In this document: in pieces, positions 16,765-26,400 of the stretch
How the letters are laid out: each line of letters begins with the position of its first letter
How positions within the stretch are numbered: the first letter of the stretch is position 1
From: an uncultured Bacteroides sp.
Lineage (GTDB): Bacteria; Bacteroidota; Bacteroidia; Bacteroidales; Bacteroidaceae
NCBI GenBank assembly: GCA_947646015.1
Contig: CANSEY010000030.1
Span: 1 to 51,427 of the forward strand
Reading direction: 5' to 3'
DNA: 51,427 nucleotides
Position numbers and translations under genes: made by a program
Notes under the pieces: model-generated
The model's database searches: none
The model's input: the letters and a program-made list of their open reading frames with translations, nothing else
What the model was told of the DNA's origin: nothing

Positions 16765-19155
16765 TTATTCATTACCTAAAGTCCGAGTCAAATTTATCAA
16801 CTTTCCATCTGGTGTGATTCCCTGAACAACAAGAGTCAGTCGACCCTGTTTCGGATTACCGAACTCCAAATGAGAAGCCGCTTTATCAAGCAGAAGATCC
16901 GGTGACCAGTATATTGTTCTGAAACTATTCCCACCGTTATTTATTGCACCATAAACAACCGGATAAGAAGGCGAATAAGACTCACGCTTCACCTGATATC
17001 CTATGGGACGAATTATCCTAAAATTGGATGCTTTCTTACCAACAGTGCCTAAACCTGATTTTGTACTAATCAAAATAGCGCCATTCGATGCTTTAGATCC
17101 GATATATGCCATCTGAGCGGCATCTTTTACCAACTCGATGGATTCAACTATGGATACAGGGATACCGACAAGTTCGGAATAAGAAGTTTCCAGCCCATCT
17201 ACCATTAACAGAGCCGGAGGAGGAGTGGAACTTCTTCCTGCACGCAACCGTGTTATATAAAAGAAATCTCCTGAGTTCGAATCGACTGCCCACCCTACTC
17301 CGGGAGTATTAATCAACAAATCTTTAGTAGATGAATAAGGCGAAAGAGTCATTTCGTCCACATGATAAGTCTTATTCCAATCGGAGTGAGCCATTAAAGA
17401 TTCGATTGCATACCGTTTCTTTTTCTCAATCTTTTTAGTGGAAACAACAACTTCGTCTAAATATTGCTCCATGGAAAAAGGGGCGGTAGAAGGTCGTTGA
17501 AACACATTCGCACTGGTCGGAGAAGGATCATTACCGGATTGTTCGGAAACAACCGGTTCATCCATCTCTGCACGAAACCAATCCGCATAAACGGGAAGAG
17601 AAGAATGTACAGAAGGAACGGAATCCCGATCGACCAACAGCGCCACATCTGTACCTCCCTTTTTCTTACGCGCCTGAAGAATGAAATGCGTACCCCGGGG
17701 GAAGGAAAGACTGTCGAAACGGAAACAGCCCGAAGCATCACTCGTCGTCTGACGCATAATCTTTTTATCGAAAGAGAATAAAGTGACAACCGCATCAGCG
17801 ATACACTTCTTTTCCGAATATTCGGAAACCACCTTGCCACTGACACACTGACTACGCTCCACCGGAAAAGAACCCCGATCCGGAACAAGGCTGTATTTCA
17901 CCCAGCCCTGAGTCAGCATCAACAAGTCCAACAGATACGAGGTACGGGAGTCATCACTGGAAAAATAGAAAGAGGGAGCCTCAACATAGCCCTGAAGGTC
18001 AGAACTCAGAAGAAAAGAAGAAAGGATATTTACCGTGGTATCCTGAAGTGCATAGCGGTCGTCGGTGACCGAAACAGAAAGTGTACCGCCCAACGGCTCA
18101 CCCGAGGAATCACGAAGCCCCAAGCTGACATCCCAAAACGAACGTCCCTTCTCTTCTTTCAAACGAGCCGAGAAATCAACGTCGGCACGCACGGAAGGAC
18201 TCTGATTGAAAGCGGTACGACCACTTATAGGAACGCCCGAACCATCCAACAAAACAAAACGGAGTACACCCGGAGGCAGCGGAGAGCGGAGAAACCGCAA
18301 AGGCCTGGAACCGGAGAAAGCCGCATGCAAAAGAATACTATCCCGATATTCCACACGAAGAGAATGCCCCGGAGACAGGGAAACGCCTGAATTCAAACGC
18401 ACCAGAAAGTCATCCTTACGGACATCGACACGGAGGCTGACGGCAGAAGGATCCGCCGGAGGTAATGGAAAGCGAAGCTCCATCCCCTCACGATTACGGC
18501 ACACCGCCGTATAGCTGTCACCCGAAACAGGTTCAAGATTGAAGAAGCCCATCCCCCGATGGACGGAACGCAACGTGGTGACGGTATCTCCACGCTGATT
18601 GACCACAAAGCCCTGCACATCTGTTCCCAAACCATCGGGACTCAAAGCCTTGAAAGCGACACGGCTGACACAACCCGAAGGGAGACGTCCCCCTTCCGGA
18701 AAGAAAGAGACATGGTAGGAAGCCGCCATACGAGTCACGCTCTCCTTGCGGTAATCCTGAAAGGGACGCCCGCCGACAATGATCTGACGATAGAAGTAAC
18801 GGGGAGCGGGCAAAGAAGAAAGATAACGGGTATAGAAACGAAGCGTATAATTGCCGGAACGAAGTGTATCGCCCAAAGAGAGGTAACCGGAAAAGACACC
18901 GTGATCATCCTTGACCATCTCACGGGAGATAACCTGACTGTCAGCCAGCAGTTCGGCATAAACGTAGCGGCTGTAAGCCGTTGCCTCGCGGCGGGTATCC
19001 ATCAGGTAAGCACGGAAACGGACCGTATCACCACGCTCATAATTGGCACGGTCCGTATGGACATAAAGTTTCTCGTGAGGACAGATATGATCAGACTGGG
19101 CTTCCGACCGAATAAAAGAGAAAAGGAGTATTATCAGGCAAAGGAGTTTCTTCAT
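16765..19155 (-). CDS. Secreted MG2-like protein with TonB-plug domain, no barrel
   Basis: The 796-residue product has a signal peptide (MKKLLCLIILLFSFIRSEA). The N-terminal part (about 25-130) resembles an MG2-type domain: KLYVHTDRANYERGDTVRFR. The middle has more beta domains and a carboxypeptidase-regulatory-like segment (about 440-510: VSGKVVSEYSEKKCIADAVV). The C-terminal part (about 600-720) looks like a TonB-receptor plug (LMVDGL, SIVESIELVKDA, NGAILISTKSG). No beta barrel follows, so it cannot be a TonB-dependent channel itself. The role is unknown. By eye the 17.5-19.1 kb part is richer in G+C than its flanks. It is probably monocistronic. Confidence 0.8.
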   Translation of the reverse strand: MKKLLCLIILLFSFIRSEAQSDHICPHEKLYVHTDRANYERGDTVRFRAYLMDTRREATAYSRYVYAELLADSQVISREMVKDDHGVFSGYLSLGDTLRSGNYTLRFYTRYLSSLPAPRYFYRQIIVGGRPFQDYRKESVTRMAASYHVSFFPEGGRLPSGCVSRVAFKALSPDGLGTDVQGFVVNQRGDTVTTLRSVHRGMGFFNLEPVSGDSYTAVCRNREGMELRFPLPPADPSAVSLRVDVRKDDFLVRLNSGVSLSPGHSLRVEYRDSILLHAAFSGSRPLRFLRSPLPPGVLRFVLLDGSGVPISGRTAFNQSPSVRADVDFSARLKEEKGRSFWDVSLGLRDSSGEPLGGTLSVSVTDDRYALQDTTVNILSSFLLSSDLQGYVEAPSFYFSSDDSRTSYLLDLLMLTQGWVKYSLVPDRGSFPVERSQCVSGKVVSEYSEKKCIADAVVTLFSFDKKIMRQTTSDASGCFRFDSLSFPRGTHFILQARKKKGGTDVALLVDRDSVPSVHSSLPVYADWFRAEMDEPVVSEQSGNDPSPTSANVFQRPSTAPFSMEQYLDEVVVSTKKIEKKKRYAIESLMAHSDWNKTYHVDEMTLSPYSSTKDLLINTPGVGWAVDSNSGDFFYITRLRAGRSSTPPPALLMVDGLETSYSELVGIPVSIVESIELVKDAAQMAYIGSKASNGAILISTKSGLGTVGKKASNFRIIRPIGYQVKRESYSPSYPVVYGAINNGGNSFRTIYWSPDLLLDKAASHLEFGNPKQGRLTLVVQGITPDGKLINLTRTLGNE

Positions 19156-19187
19156 ATATAATCAGAGTTAAGCCTAAAGGAATATTT

Positions 19188-19195
19188 CAAATATA
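19188..19195 (-). promoter_or_regulatory. -7 element for the MG2/plug gene
   Basis: TATATTTG on the minus strand matches TAnnTTTG, with a TTG-containing -33 region about 20 nt upstream, 33 nt before the ATG. Confidence 0.55.
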
Positions 19196-19963
19196 AACAC
19201 ATATTCTGAAATAAGCAACGAAAAGAATATAAATATCCGACACATACCGGACATTCGCCCTTTTCTCATCTGCCCCGAAGCCCTGCACACTTTATTTCCT
19301 CATAAAGAATTGACAGTCATTTACAGACATAGACATCAAAAAGACACTGAATCGCAGAATTCGCTTACAAGCCCTTTTCATATTCGGGTGAAAGCAGAAG
19401 AAACAGAGCACAGTCAAAAGCTTTTTCTACAGGAAATCCGGACTTTTGAGCCGGTTGCACCTTTGTTTTTTCGGAAAGAAGGAAGCATTTGCCCCAAAAG
19501 AAGTAAGTATTCGGGTGAAAAGAAGTAAGCATTTCCCGAAAATGTTTACTTCTTTTCTGAATATCTCTATATGTTTTGGCAGATTACATCTATTGTAATG
19601 CAAATCGGGCGACAAGAGTGACTGATTTTCTCCTGGTTGCCTCCCCCCGCCCGACCGCTGCAAAGTGTCAGAAAAGCAGGAAAAGCTCCTCAAAGAAAAG
19701 ATTAGGAAACAAAAAAATCATACTTCCTTTCCTTTTATTTCCATTAGGGATGAAACAAGATCAAAACCATGAATGAATATTTGCCTGTAGGCCGTTTTTA
19801 TAGACTTTACCGGATTGTGGCCCGAAAAAACGAGAAACAGAGGGTTACGATTATCAATTTGACACATTGACAAACCGCCCATCTTCTCCTTCGCGACTCC
19901 CGGAGGGTGATTTAAAGTTCATCGGCAAGGAGTGTACAAAAGAGATGTGATCCGGCCTGATAT
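19196..19963. other. Gene-free interval with repeat element
   Basis: I see no credible gene. The frames open here are short, match no family I recognise and are built on repeats. Contents: the repeat and hairpin at 19481-19564, AT-rich DNA on the left, and a 300-nt stretch on the right (19680-19960) in which I see nothing else. Confidence 0.5.
19481..19564. repeat. 21-nt repeat element with 18-bp hairpin
   Basis: Four 21-nt units start at 19481, 19502, 19523 and 19544. The plus strand of the first units encodes GSICPKR, the same heptapeptide as the repeat at 109-312, and both loci share TGCCCCAAAAG. Units three and four form a hairpin: 19517-19534 pairs with 19540-19557 over 18 bp (one G-U) around a 5-nt loop. 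It looks like a dispersed Bacteroides intergenic repeat. It may also terminate transcription, but it is remote from any 3' end. Confidence 0.65.
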
Positions 19964-19997
19964 TAAAAAAGGGACATCTTCGCAAAGACGCCCCTTT
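19964..19997 (-). terminator. Intrinsic terminator after the nucleotidyltransferase gene
   Basis: On the minus strand AAAGGGGCGTCTT and AAGATGTCCCTTT pair over 13 bp (two G-U) with a TGCG loop, followed by Ts. It lies 35 nt past the stop codon at 20032. Confidence 0.85.
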
Positions 19998-20031
19998 CAA
20001 AATCTACATTATAGAAATAAGCAAATTAGCT

Positions 20032-20934
20032 TTAGAACAGTTTATCAGGATATTCGCCTGCATCTACCAATGCCTGAATCTTATCTACTACACCCTGACG
20101 GTCGGCAGCATAAGTCACGCCGAACCATTTGCTTGTAGTATCCAGAACCTTTACGCGGGCAGTGCCTTCGTTCACCAGTTTGTTTACCATCAGCGGAATG
20201 AAGTATTCTGATTTCAGGTTTCCTTCGTTTTCTTTCAGGAACTCTTTGAAATACTCTTCCGAATAAGCGAAATAGTCGGGAGTGAATCCCCACATATTCA
20301 TTGAAACCGGAGTGTTATCACCGATTGTCTGCATTTCGCCGTTCTCGTCCTTAAACGATACTTTACCATCGATACGCTCGATTGCAGTGCGTTCTACCAC
20401 TGTAGTCAGATAGCCTTCCGCATTTGTCTCACAAACGCCACGAGCCACAGATCCGCTTTCTGAAAGCGTATTGCCTACACGGTAACCTACCATACAATAG
20501 TCGTTCTTTTTACCGTCCATCTGAGACAGTTCGGCACCCAATACAGCAAAGCTGTCGCGTCCGTAGAAGTCGTCAGCATTGATAACGGCAAACGGTTCTT
20601 TGATGACGTCTTTACCCATCAGGACAGCATGGTTGGTTCCCCAGGGTTTTACGCGGTCGGCAGGGCAAGTGAAGCCTTCGGGCAGGTTGTCCAATGCCTG
20701 GAATACGAGTTCCACCGGAATATGATTTTCGTATTTACTCAGAATCTTTTCACGGAAATCCTGCTCAAAATCTTTACGGATAACGAATACTACTTTACCA
20801 AATCCACCACGAATGGCGTCGTAAATAGAATAGTCCATGATAGTTTCGCCGTTGGGACCCAGTCCGTCCAATTGTTTTAAGCCTCCGTAACGGCTGCCCA
20901 TGCCGGCAGCAAGCACAAATAATGTTGGTTTCAT
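20032..20934 (-). CDS. Sugar-phosphate nucleotidyltransferase family protein
   Basis: The 300-residue cytoplasmic protein has an N-terminal nucleotide-binding signature, VLAAGMGSRYGGLKQ at residues 7-21, typical of NTP-transferases that make NDP-sugars (GalU/RmlA/GlmU-type fold). VINADDFYGRD is the metal-binding Asp segment. The substrate cannot be read from sequence. The frame extends to 20985, but that start falls on the -7 element and the conserved N-terminus begins at MKPTLFVLAA, so 20934 is chosen. It appears monocistronic, with its own promoter and terminator. It could serve surface polysaccharide synthesis, though no glycosyltransferase genes are nearby. Confidence 0.85.
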   Translation of the reverse strand: MKPTLFVLAAGMGSRYGGLKQLDGLGPNGETIMDYSIYDAIRGGFGKVVFVIRKDFEQDFREKILSKYENHIPVELVFQALDNLPEGFTCPADRVKPWGTNHAVLMGKDVIKEPFAVINADDFYGRDSFAVLGAELSQMDGKKNDYCMVGYRVGNTLSESGSVARGVCETNAEGYLTTVVERTAIERIDGKVSFKDENGEMQTIGDNTPVSMNMWGFTPDYFAYSEEYFKEFLKENEGNLKSEYFIPLMVNKLVNEGTARVKVLDTTSKWFGVTYAADRQGVVDKIQALVDAGEYPDKLF

Positions 20935-20982
20935 AACTGTGAATATTAAAAGGTTAGTGATGTGTCTCATCAGATATCGTTG

Positions 20983-20990
20983 CAAAAGTA
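20983..20990 (-). promoter_or_regulatory. -7 element for the nucleotidyltransferase gene
   Basis: TACTTTTG on the minus strand is an exact TAnnTTTG match, 48 nt before the ATG at 20934. No good -33 was seen. Confidence 0.6.
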
Positions 20991-21060
20991 CAAAATAGAA
21001 TGAAGAATGAAGAACGAAGTATGAAGAATTTTCTTACGCCGCCCATCGTCATCGACTATT

Positions 21061-23412
21061 TTAGAACGGATAGCCTACGGCAAAGTGTAGTCCCAGCCCC
21101 TTCCAGAAAGAACCGGTCACATTGTAATATCCCTTCTTGCCGGTATCGTACGGATCATGCAAAGGCACACCACAATCCAGACGCAGAATCAGGAAGTCGA
21201 GGTCGTAACGTATACCGGCACCTGTTCCCAACGCAATCTGTTTGCCGAAAGTCTTCCAACGCAGTTGCTTTTCCGGTGCCTCTTCATCTTTACGCAACAT
21301 CCAGACGTTACCGGCATCCAGAAAGACAGCACCGTGCAAGTCACCGTAAATGCGGAAACGATATTCCACGTTGGCTTCCATCCGGATATCTCCCGTCTGG
21401 TCCAGATAGAGCCCTTTCGAAGTCTTTGTCGGCCGGAATCCACCCGGTCCGATACTGCGTGCAGTAAAAGCACGTACACTATTGGCGCCTCCGATATAGA
21501 ACTGCTCGCTGTAAGGTGCCGTATTTGTATTGCCATACGCCCAGATAATTCCTCCAGCCACACGGCTGGCTATGGACTGGTTCTTATCGATCTTCCAGGT
21601 ATAACGGAAGTCACTGTTCACCTTCAGAAACTGTGCGAAAGGAACACCGAACAGTTTCTTGTCTCTTTGGCTGAACTCCTTTCCGAAAATACGATAAATA
21701 CCGGAAGTTATGTTACCGGCGGAAGTAAACGTAGTCTGCCACCAGATAGGATTACGCACTCCGCGCAAAGCCGCGTTATCAAAAGTATAGGTATATTCCA
21801 TTGCCGGAATAAACTGATTCTGCAGACTACGGTACAAGGCTTTGTTCTGATCAGCAATTTCCTCAAAGGCCTTCGTTGTGTGTTGCAGCACATTGAAAGT
21901 CACCCGGAGAGGTGTCAGGCTGTGACGACTGATACGGGTCGGCTGAAAGTCATAAGTGGCATTTCCTCCGAACGCCAATAGTTTATAGTATTTGGCACGG
22001 TTAAGCTGATCGATATACAAACGGAAAGTAGTGGTTGCCGGGAAGTCATACTCACGTCCTCCGAAAGAAGGGAACACGACCCGAGGAAAAGTCAAGGCAG
22101 TAGATACTCCCATCTCCCAACTATTCATCAATGAACTTCCTTTATTCTGTCCGGTCTGCCATTCGTAAGAGCCCTTTAACTTGACATTCCACGTCTCTCC
22201 TCCCCCAAATACATTGTAACGGGTCAGGCCGAAAGATGCACCGGGGCCTGTCTGGTTATTGCTCTTGGTGGTCAGGTTGAATTCCAGTTCCGCGTCATAC
22301 GGTTTATCAAACGTAGCCTGCAAACGCACGTTCAGCGTGTCACAAGTTGCCGTAGAGTCCTGAGGGATATATTGCAGATCGAGATAGCGGAAAATACTCA
22401 GTTGCGAAAGGCGTTCCTGGATACGCGTTTGCCGATACTGGCTGTATAAACGGCTATGAGCAGAGTTGCGCAAAGAATCATTGCGGACATAAGCCTGATA
22501 ATTCAACCAACGGTAAAGCATATTCGGACGCACCTGCATCTTCTTATAATAATGAATATCGAGTCCCCGGTATTCGAGTGTACTGTTCGGCACTTCTCCA
22601 CCCTTTCCGTACAAAAAGACCGATGTCTTACCGACATAATACGGGCGCTGGGCCGCATCCGGAAGTCCCGGTACAGGTATCAACCGGAGACTGACATGCC
22701 CGGGATTCAACAGAGTATCCGCCTGATACTTCATATAGTCCGGACGAAAGTAGAAATACCCGCGATTACGCAATAAAGTACTGATACGGCTGCGCTCTCC
22801 ATCCAGATCACTCACGTTGAACTGTTCACCGGGGGTCAACAACGATCCTCTGCGTCCTCTCTCCATGATTCTCAACGTACGCGGATTGAAACGAGTGTAA
22901 TAAACCGTATCGATGTAATAAGGGTCTTTCATATCAACCGTATAGCGTATACTTGCCTTCAGGCTGTCTTTCTTGTCGGGCACGGTCTGAAATCGGACCG
23001 TCCCATTAAAGTAGCCATAGTCGTGTAACAGGTTGGTGCCTACTTTGGCACGTATTTCCGGATTGACCGTAGAAATGAACACAGGAGGATTAGCGGCAAA
23101 CCGGTTGAAGAGCCAGTGTCCGAAACCTTTCTTATAGCGAACCAGACTGTTATAAGCCCACATCTTGAAAGGGATGGGGACAAAGCCTAAAATTTTTGTA
23201 CTTGGAGCTTTATCGAGTGCGGCATCAAGTTCGGTCAGCGCATCCTCTGTCAAAGGCGCTTGTGGCTCGTTTTCAACAATAGTCTTCGATCCGGTGTAGA
23301 GTATTTCCCCTTCGGGCAGGTGCTTGGTTGTGGAACATGCTCCCAACAGCAACATTACAAGACCGGCTTGTATGGTAACCCATATTATATGAACTGTTTC
23401 TTTACGTATCAT
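21061..23412 (-). CDS. tamL: TamA/BamA-like outer-membrane lipoprotein (TamL-like)
   Basis: The 783-residue Omp85-superfamily protein has POTRA-like repeats in its N-terminal half and a C-terminal beta barrel (about 400-783) ending in Phe (VGYPF). GGANSVRAFTARSIGPGG carries the conserved loop motif of the family. The N-terminus MIRKETVHIIW runs to a lipobox LLGAC, so it is a lipoprotein, as described for Bacteroidetes TamL. It likely works with TamB, encoded 27 nt upstream, in outer-membrane protein insertion or lipid transport. A TTG at 23439 extends the frame, but the ATG at 23412 fits a normal signal peptide. Confidence 0.87.
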   Translation of the reverse strand: MIRKETVHIIWVTIQAGLVMLLLGACSTTKHLPEGEILYTGSKTIVENEPQAPLTEDALTELDAALDKAPSTKILGFVPIPFKMWAYNSLVRYKKGFGHWLFNRFAANPPVFISTVNPEIRAKVGTNLLHDYGYFNGTVRFQTVPDKKDSLKASIRYTVDMKDPYYIDTVYYTRFNPRTLRIMERGRRGSLLTPGEQFNVSDLDGERSRISTLLRNRGYFYFRPDYMKYQADTLLNPGHVSLRLIPVPGLPDAAQRPYYVGKTSVFLYGKGGEVPNSTLEYRGLDIHYYKKMQVRPNMLYRWLNYQAYVRNDSLRNSAHSRLYSQYRQTRIQERLSQLSIFRYLDLQYIPQDSTATCDTLNVRLQATFDKPYDAELEFNLTTKSNNQTGPGASFGLTRYNVFGGGETWNVKLKGSYEWQTGQNKGSSLMNSWEMGVSTALTFPRVVFPSFGGREYDFPATTTFRLYIDQLNRAKYYKLLAFGGNATYDFQPTRISRHSLTPLRVTFNVLQHTTKAFEEIADQNKALYRSLQNQFIPAMEYTYTFDNAALRGVRNPIWWQTTFTSAGNITSGIYRIFGKEFSQRDKKLFGVPFAQFLKVNSDFRYTWKIDKNQSIASRVAGGIIWAYGNTNTAPYSEQFYIGGANSVRAFTARSIGPGGFRPTKTSKGLYLDQTGDIRMEANVEYRFRIYGDLHGAVFLDAGNVWMLRKDEEAPEKQLRWKTFGKQIALGTGAGIRYDLDFLILRLDCGVPLHDPYDTGKKGYYNVTGSFWKGLGLHFAVGYPF

Positions 23413-23439
23413 CCTGTTTAAATCTCTGTTGTTAATCAA

Positions 23440-26400
23440 TTACTGATGTGCTTCGCCGTCAGACGGAGCTTTTTGCGTATCAGGAAGTGTCTTCTTCTTT
23501 TTACGGAAAATAAATAACTCACCCAATCTGTCGATACGTTTACGCAGTACCAGACCGATACCGGTTTCCGTTATCTCCCCTTCAAGCACACTTTCGTAAT
23601 TCTTATTGTGGAAAAGGCGAATGTAACGGGTACCGGATGTATCGAGACGATATTCGAGAGAGATATTGTCGATAAACGACTCGACATCATTCGTAGCCTG
23701 TGCTCCGGTAGACACCTTACCACCCAGTACGATCTGGAAACGGTCATTGAAGAAACGCTGCGAATAACGGAAGCTGTAGTCGGTACGTTTTCCTCCCGCA
23801 TCAGCCGCATCGTGGTCTTCTACTCCCATCGAGAAGCTGGCATTCTTCAGGTTTCCGGCCAATGCATTGATCTGGCTGGAAAGTATACTGTTCAATGCCG
23901 ATCCCATATTTAGTCCCCCACCTCCGGAACTTCCCGAATTAGCCAGATAGAGCCCGGTAGCCAACATTGCAATGGCCTGTTTACCCCGTTCATCAGCACT
24001 CATAGAAGCCAGCTGATTCTGCACTTCCGCATCATCGGGCGCATCGATCTCAAAGGCCAGTGAAAGGTTATCCAAACGGTTCTTAACTACAATCGACACA
24101 TCAAAGTTGACCATACGCGATTGCCCGTTCTCACTGCCTACGGAAGCGCGAAGGCGCTCGGTAGCTTTGAGATTGAGCATCGGGTCCATCGGATTACCGG
24201 TCCATTCCACGTAACTGCCATTGTTTATATTGAATTCTTTCAGGGGTATCACGGGAAGTGCATACTTCATCATACCACCCGTAAGGGTATACCGGCCTGA
24301 TAAGGACAAATCACCTTGCGGTGTATATTGCATACTCAGATTGCCTCCTCCCTGCAACTCTACCCGGCTGCTACGGTCAGCACTCAGATCGGCCTTCAAC
24401 CGGACTCCGGGATCGATTTGTACAGTCATAATCATGTCGAGTCCGCCAAGTGACACAACAGGGGCTTCTTCTTTCTGTACGGTCGTCGTATCACTGAAAG
24501 AAGTAAAAGTAACCAGGTCTCCCAACCGGTCCTGCACGGTAAGCGGCGAGTCCATCAATACATAAGTGACATCCGTATTGCCCAGCAAATTCATATTGCC
24601 GCGCATCACCAACGCATTTACCGGTCCGCGCACGGTTGCATTGAAGTCGACAAACACTTTGCCATATACCAGGCTCTCCTTTGTACGGGGAGCATTGAGC
24701 AGCATATAGTTTTCTGCCAGCATGGACAGATTAACCCTGGGATCGGTCAAATTCCGAAAATCGACTGTACCATCAATCGTGAAAGGATTCTTTCCGGTAG
24801 TGAATATAGCGAACTTATCAAAAGTCAAACGGCTGTTTTTGATTTGTACAGGACGATTGTCGAACGTAAACCGCGCCCCTGCCTGACGGGCAAAGACCGA
24901 CACACTGTCCAAGACCAGATCCCCGTTGACCAACGGCCGGTCTGTATCACCGGTGATGTGAAGCCCACCGTCCATATCGCCGGAAAGGGTGACTACCTGA
25001 TCCGGTACAAAGGCATTGGCTATCTTTAACGGAAAATGTTCCATGATGGCATTCACCTCAATACTGTCTTTACCGGTCACCGAAGGATGAAGCGAACCGT
25101 CAGCCATCAATATCTCCTCGCCCTCATGGGTCAGATAAGTACTGATATAATGTTTTCCTCTTTCACCCGGAAGCCAGGTCACACCGAGTGCAACGTCGCC
25201 GATGCGTTGACGTTCATAAGTCAATTCATCAATATTAGCCTCAGCCGATACTTGCAAGGAAGTAGCTGTCTGCACGTAATTAGCCTCAGCCGAGAAGAGC
25301 CCGGACAAGTCAGGCAGATAAGGAAGCACTTCACTGATCTCAGACAGGCGGATGCGTTGCAACTCTACATCAATGTTCTGCAACGATACAGTATCGCTCC
25401 GGTTTGATTTTATCCTGAATCCCATGTCTTCGTCATCCGCCATATCGACATTGGCGTACAAGCGCATGTTTTTATGGAGGTATATCCAGTTGTGATGATC
25501 GACGAAGTGGAACTTTCGGAAGGCAATAATGGGATTTTCCGGTATCAGCGTAAAAGCAAGCCCATCGCCTTTTCCGTTTCCTTCGACCAATGGACGGACG
25601 TTCACACCGAAAAGTACCCCGGTTTCGCCTTTCGCATTTTCATAGCGTAGCGTGAGTTCGGCATCATCGTTGCGTATTTCTCCGGCAAAGCTCGATTTAA
25701 AAACGATCTGCGGATTCTTGGGGCCGTTGATGACCCCTCCGTGCAAACTCATGCGAGTCGTGTCCTGCTTGACAGTAAAGTAGATCGTGTCCAGTTGCAA
25801 GGTATCCATCTTCAATGCATGAATGGAGGCTTTTCCGTTGATCCCCCAGTCGGGAGCAGTGCCAAACTTCACACCCACATCGTGAAAAGCGATATCTTTC
25901 GTTGCCAGATAATAGGCCAACGGATTTTCTTTACCGGCCGACATCGAGAATATAGCGGTCGGCAACGCCTCTCGCAATTCCCCGTGATCAAGTTCTTTCT
26001 TATCTATTTGCTTGACCAGCACATCAGCAAAATGTGCTGACTGTTTAATCAGCTTATCCAGGCTGGAACGTGCCGAAAGGTTAAGCTTCATATCACCGGC
26101 CGTAAGATGAGTGAAAATACGGTCGCGCCGGGCTTCTGCCGTAAAATTAAAAGCTAAAGGATATTTCAGGGGTTTAGGGGCAATCCCCAGTTCATACAAA
26201 TCAAGTTGTGTAACATCCATATCAAGCTTTCCGTCCATATAAGGTTTGGCAAGGTGATATTCGGCATTGGCATTCATCTTTAACAAGCGGTTGTCACTCA
26301 CTAAACGGGCTGTGGCAAGTGCGTTCTTTACATCACCGGTCACTTCAATTCCCGAAATCTGATAACGCCCATAATGCAACGATTGCAGTGAGGCCTTCAA

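Noticed and set aside
16765-19155. TonB-dependent receptor
   Set aside because: A plug-like domain is present, but no beta-barrel domain follows.
19310-19693. Short frames on both strands across the 19.5-kb repeat
   Set aside because: They consist of the repeat and its hairpin, with no support as genes.
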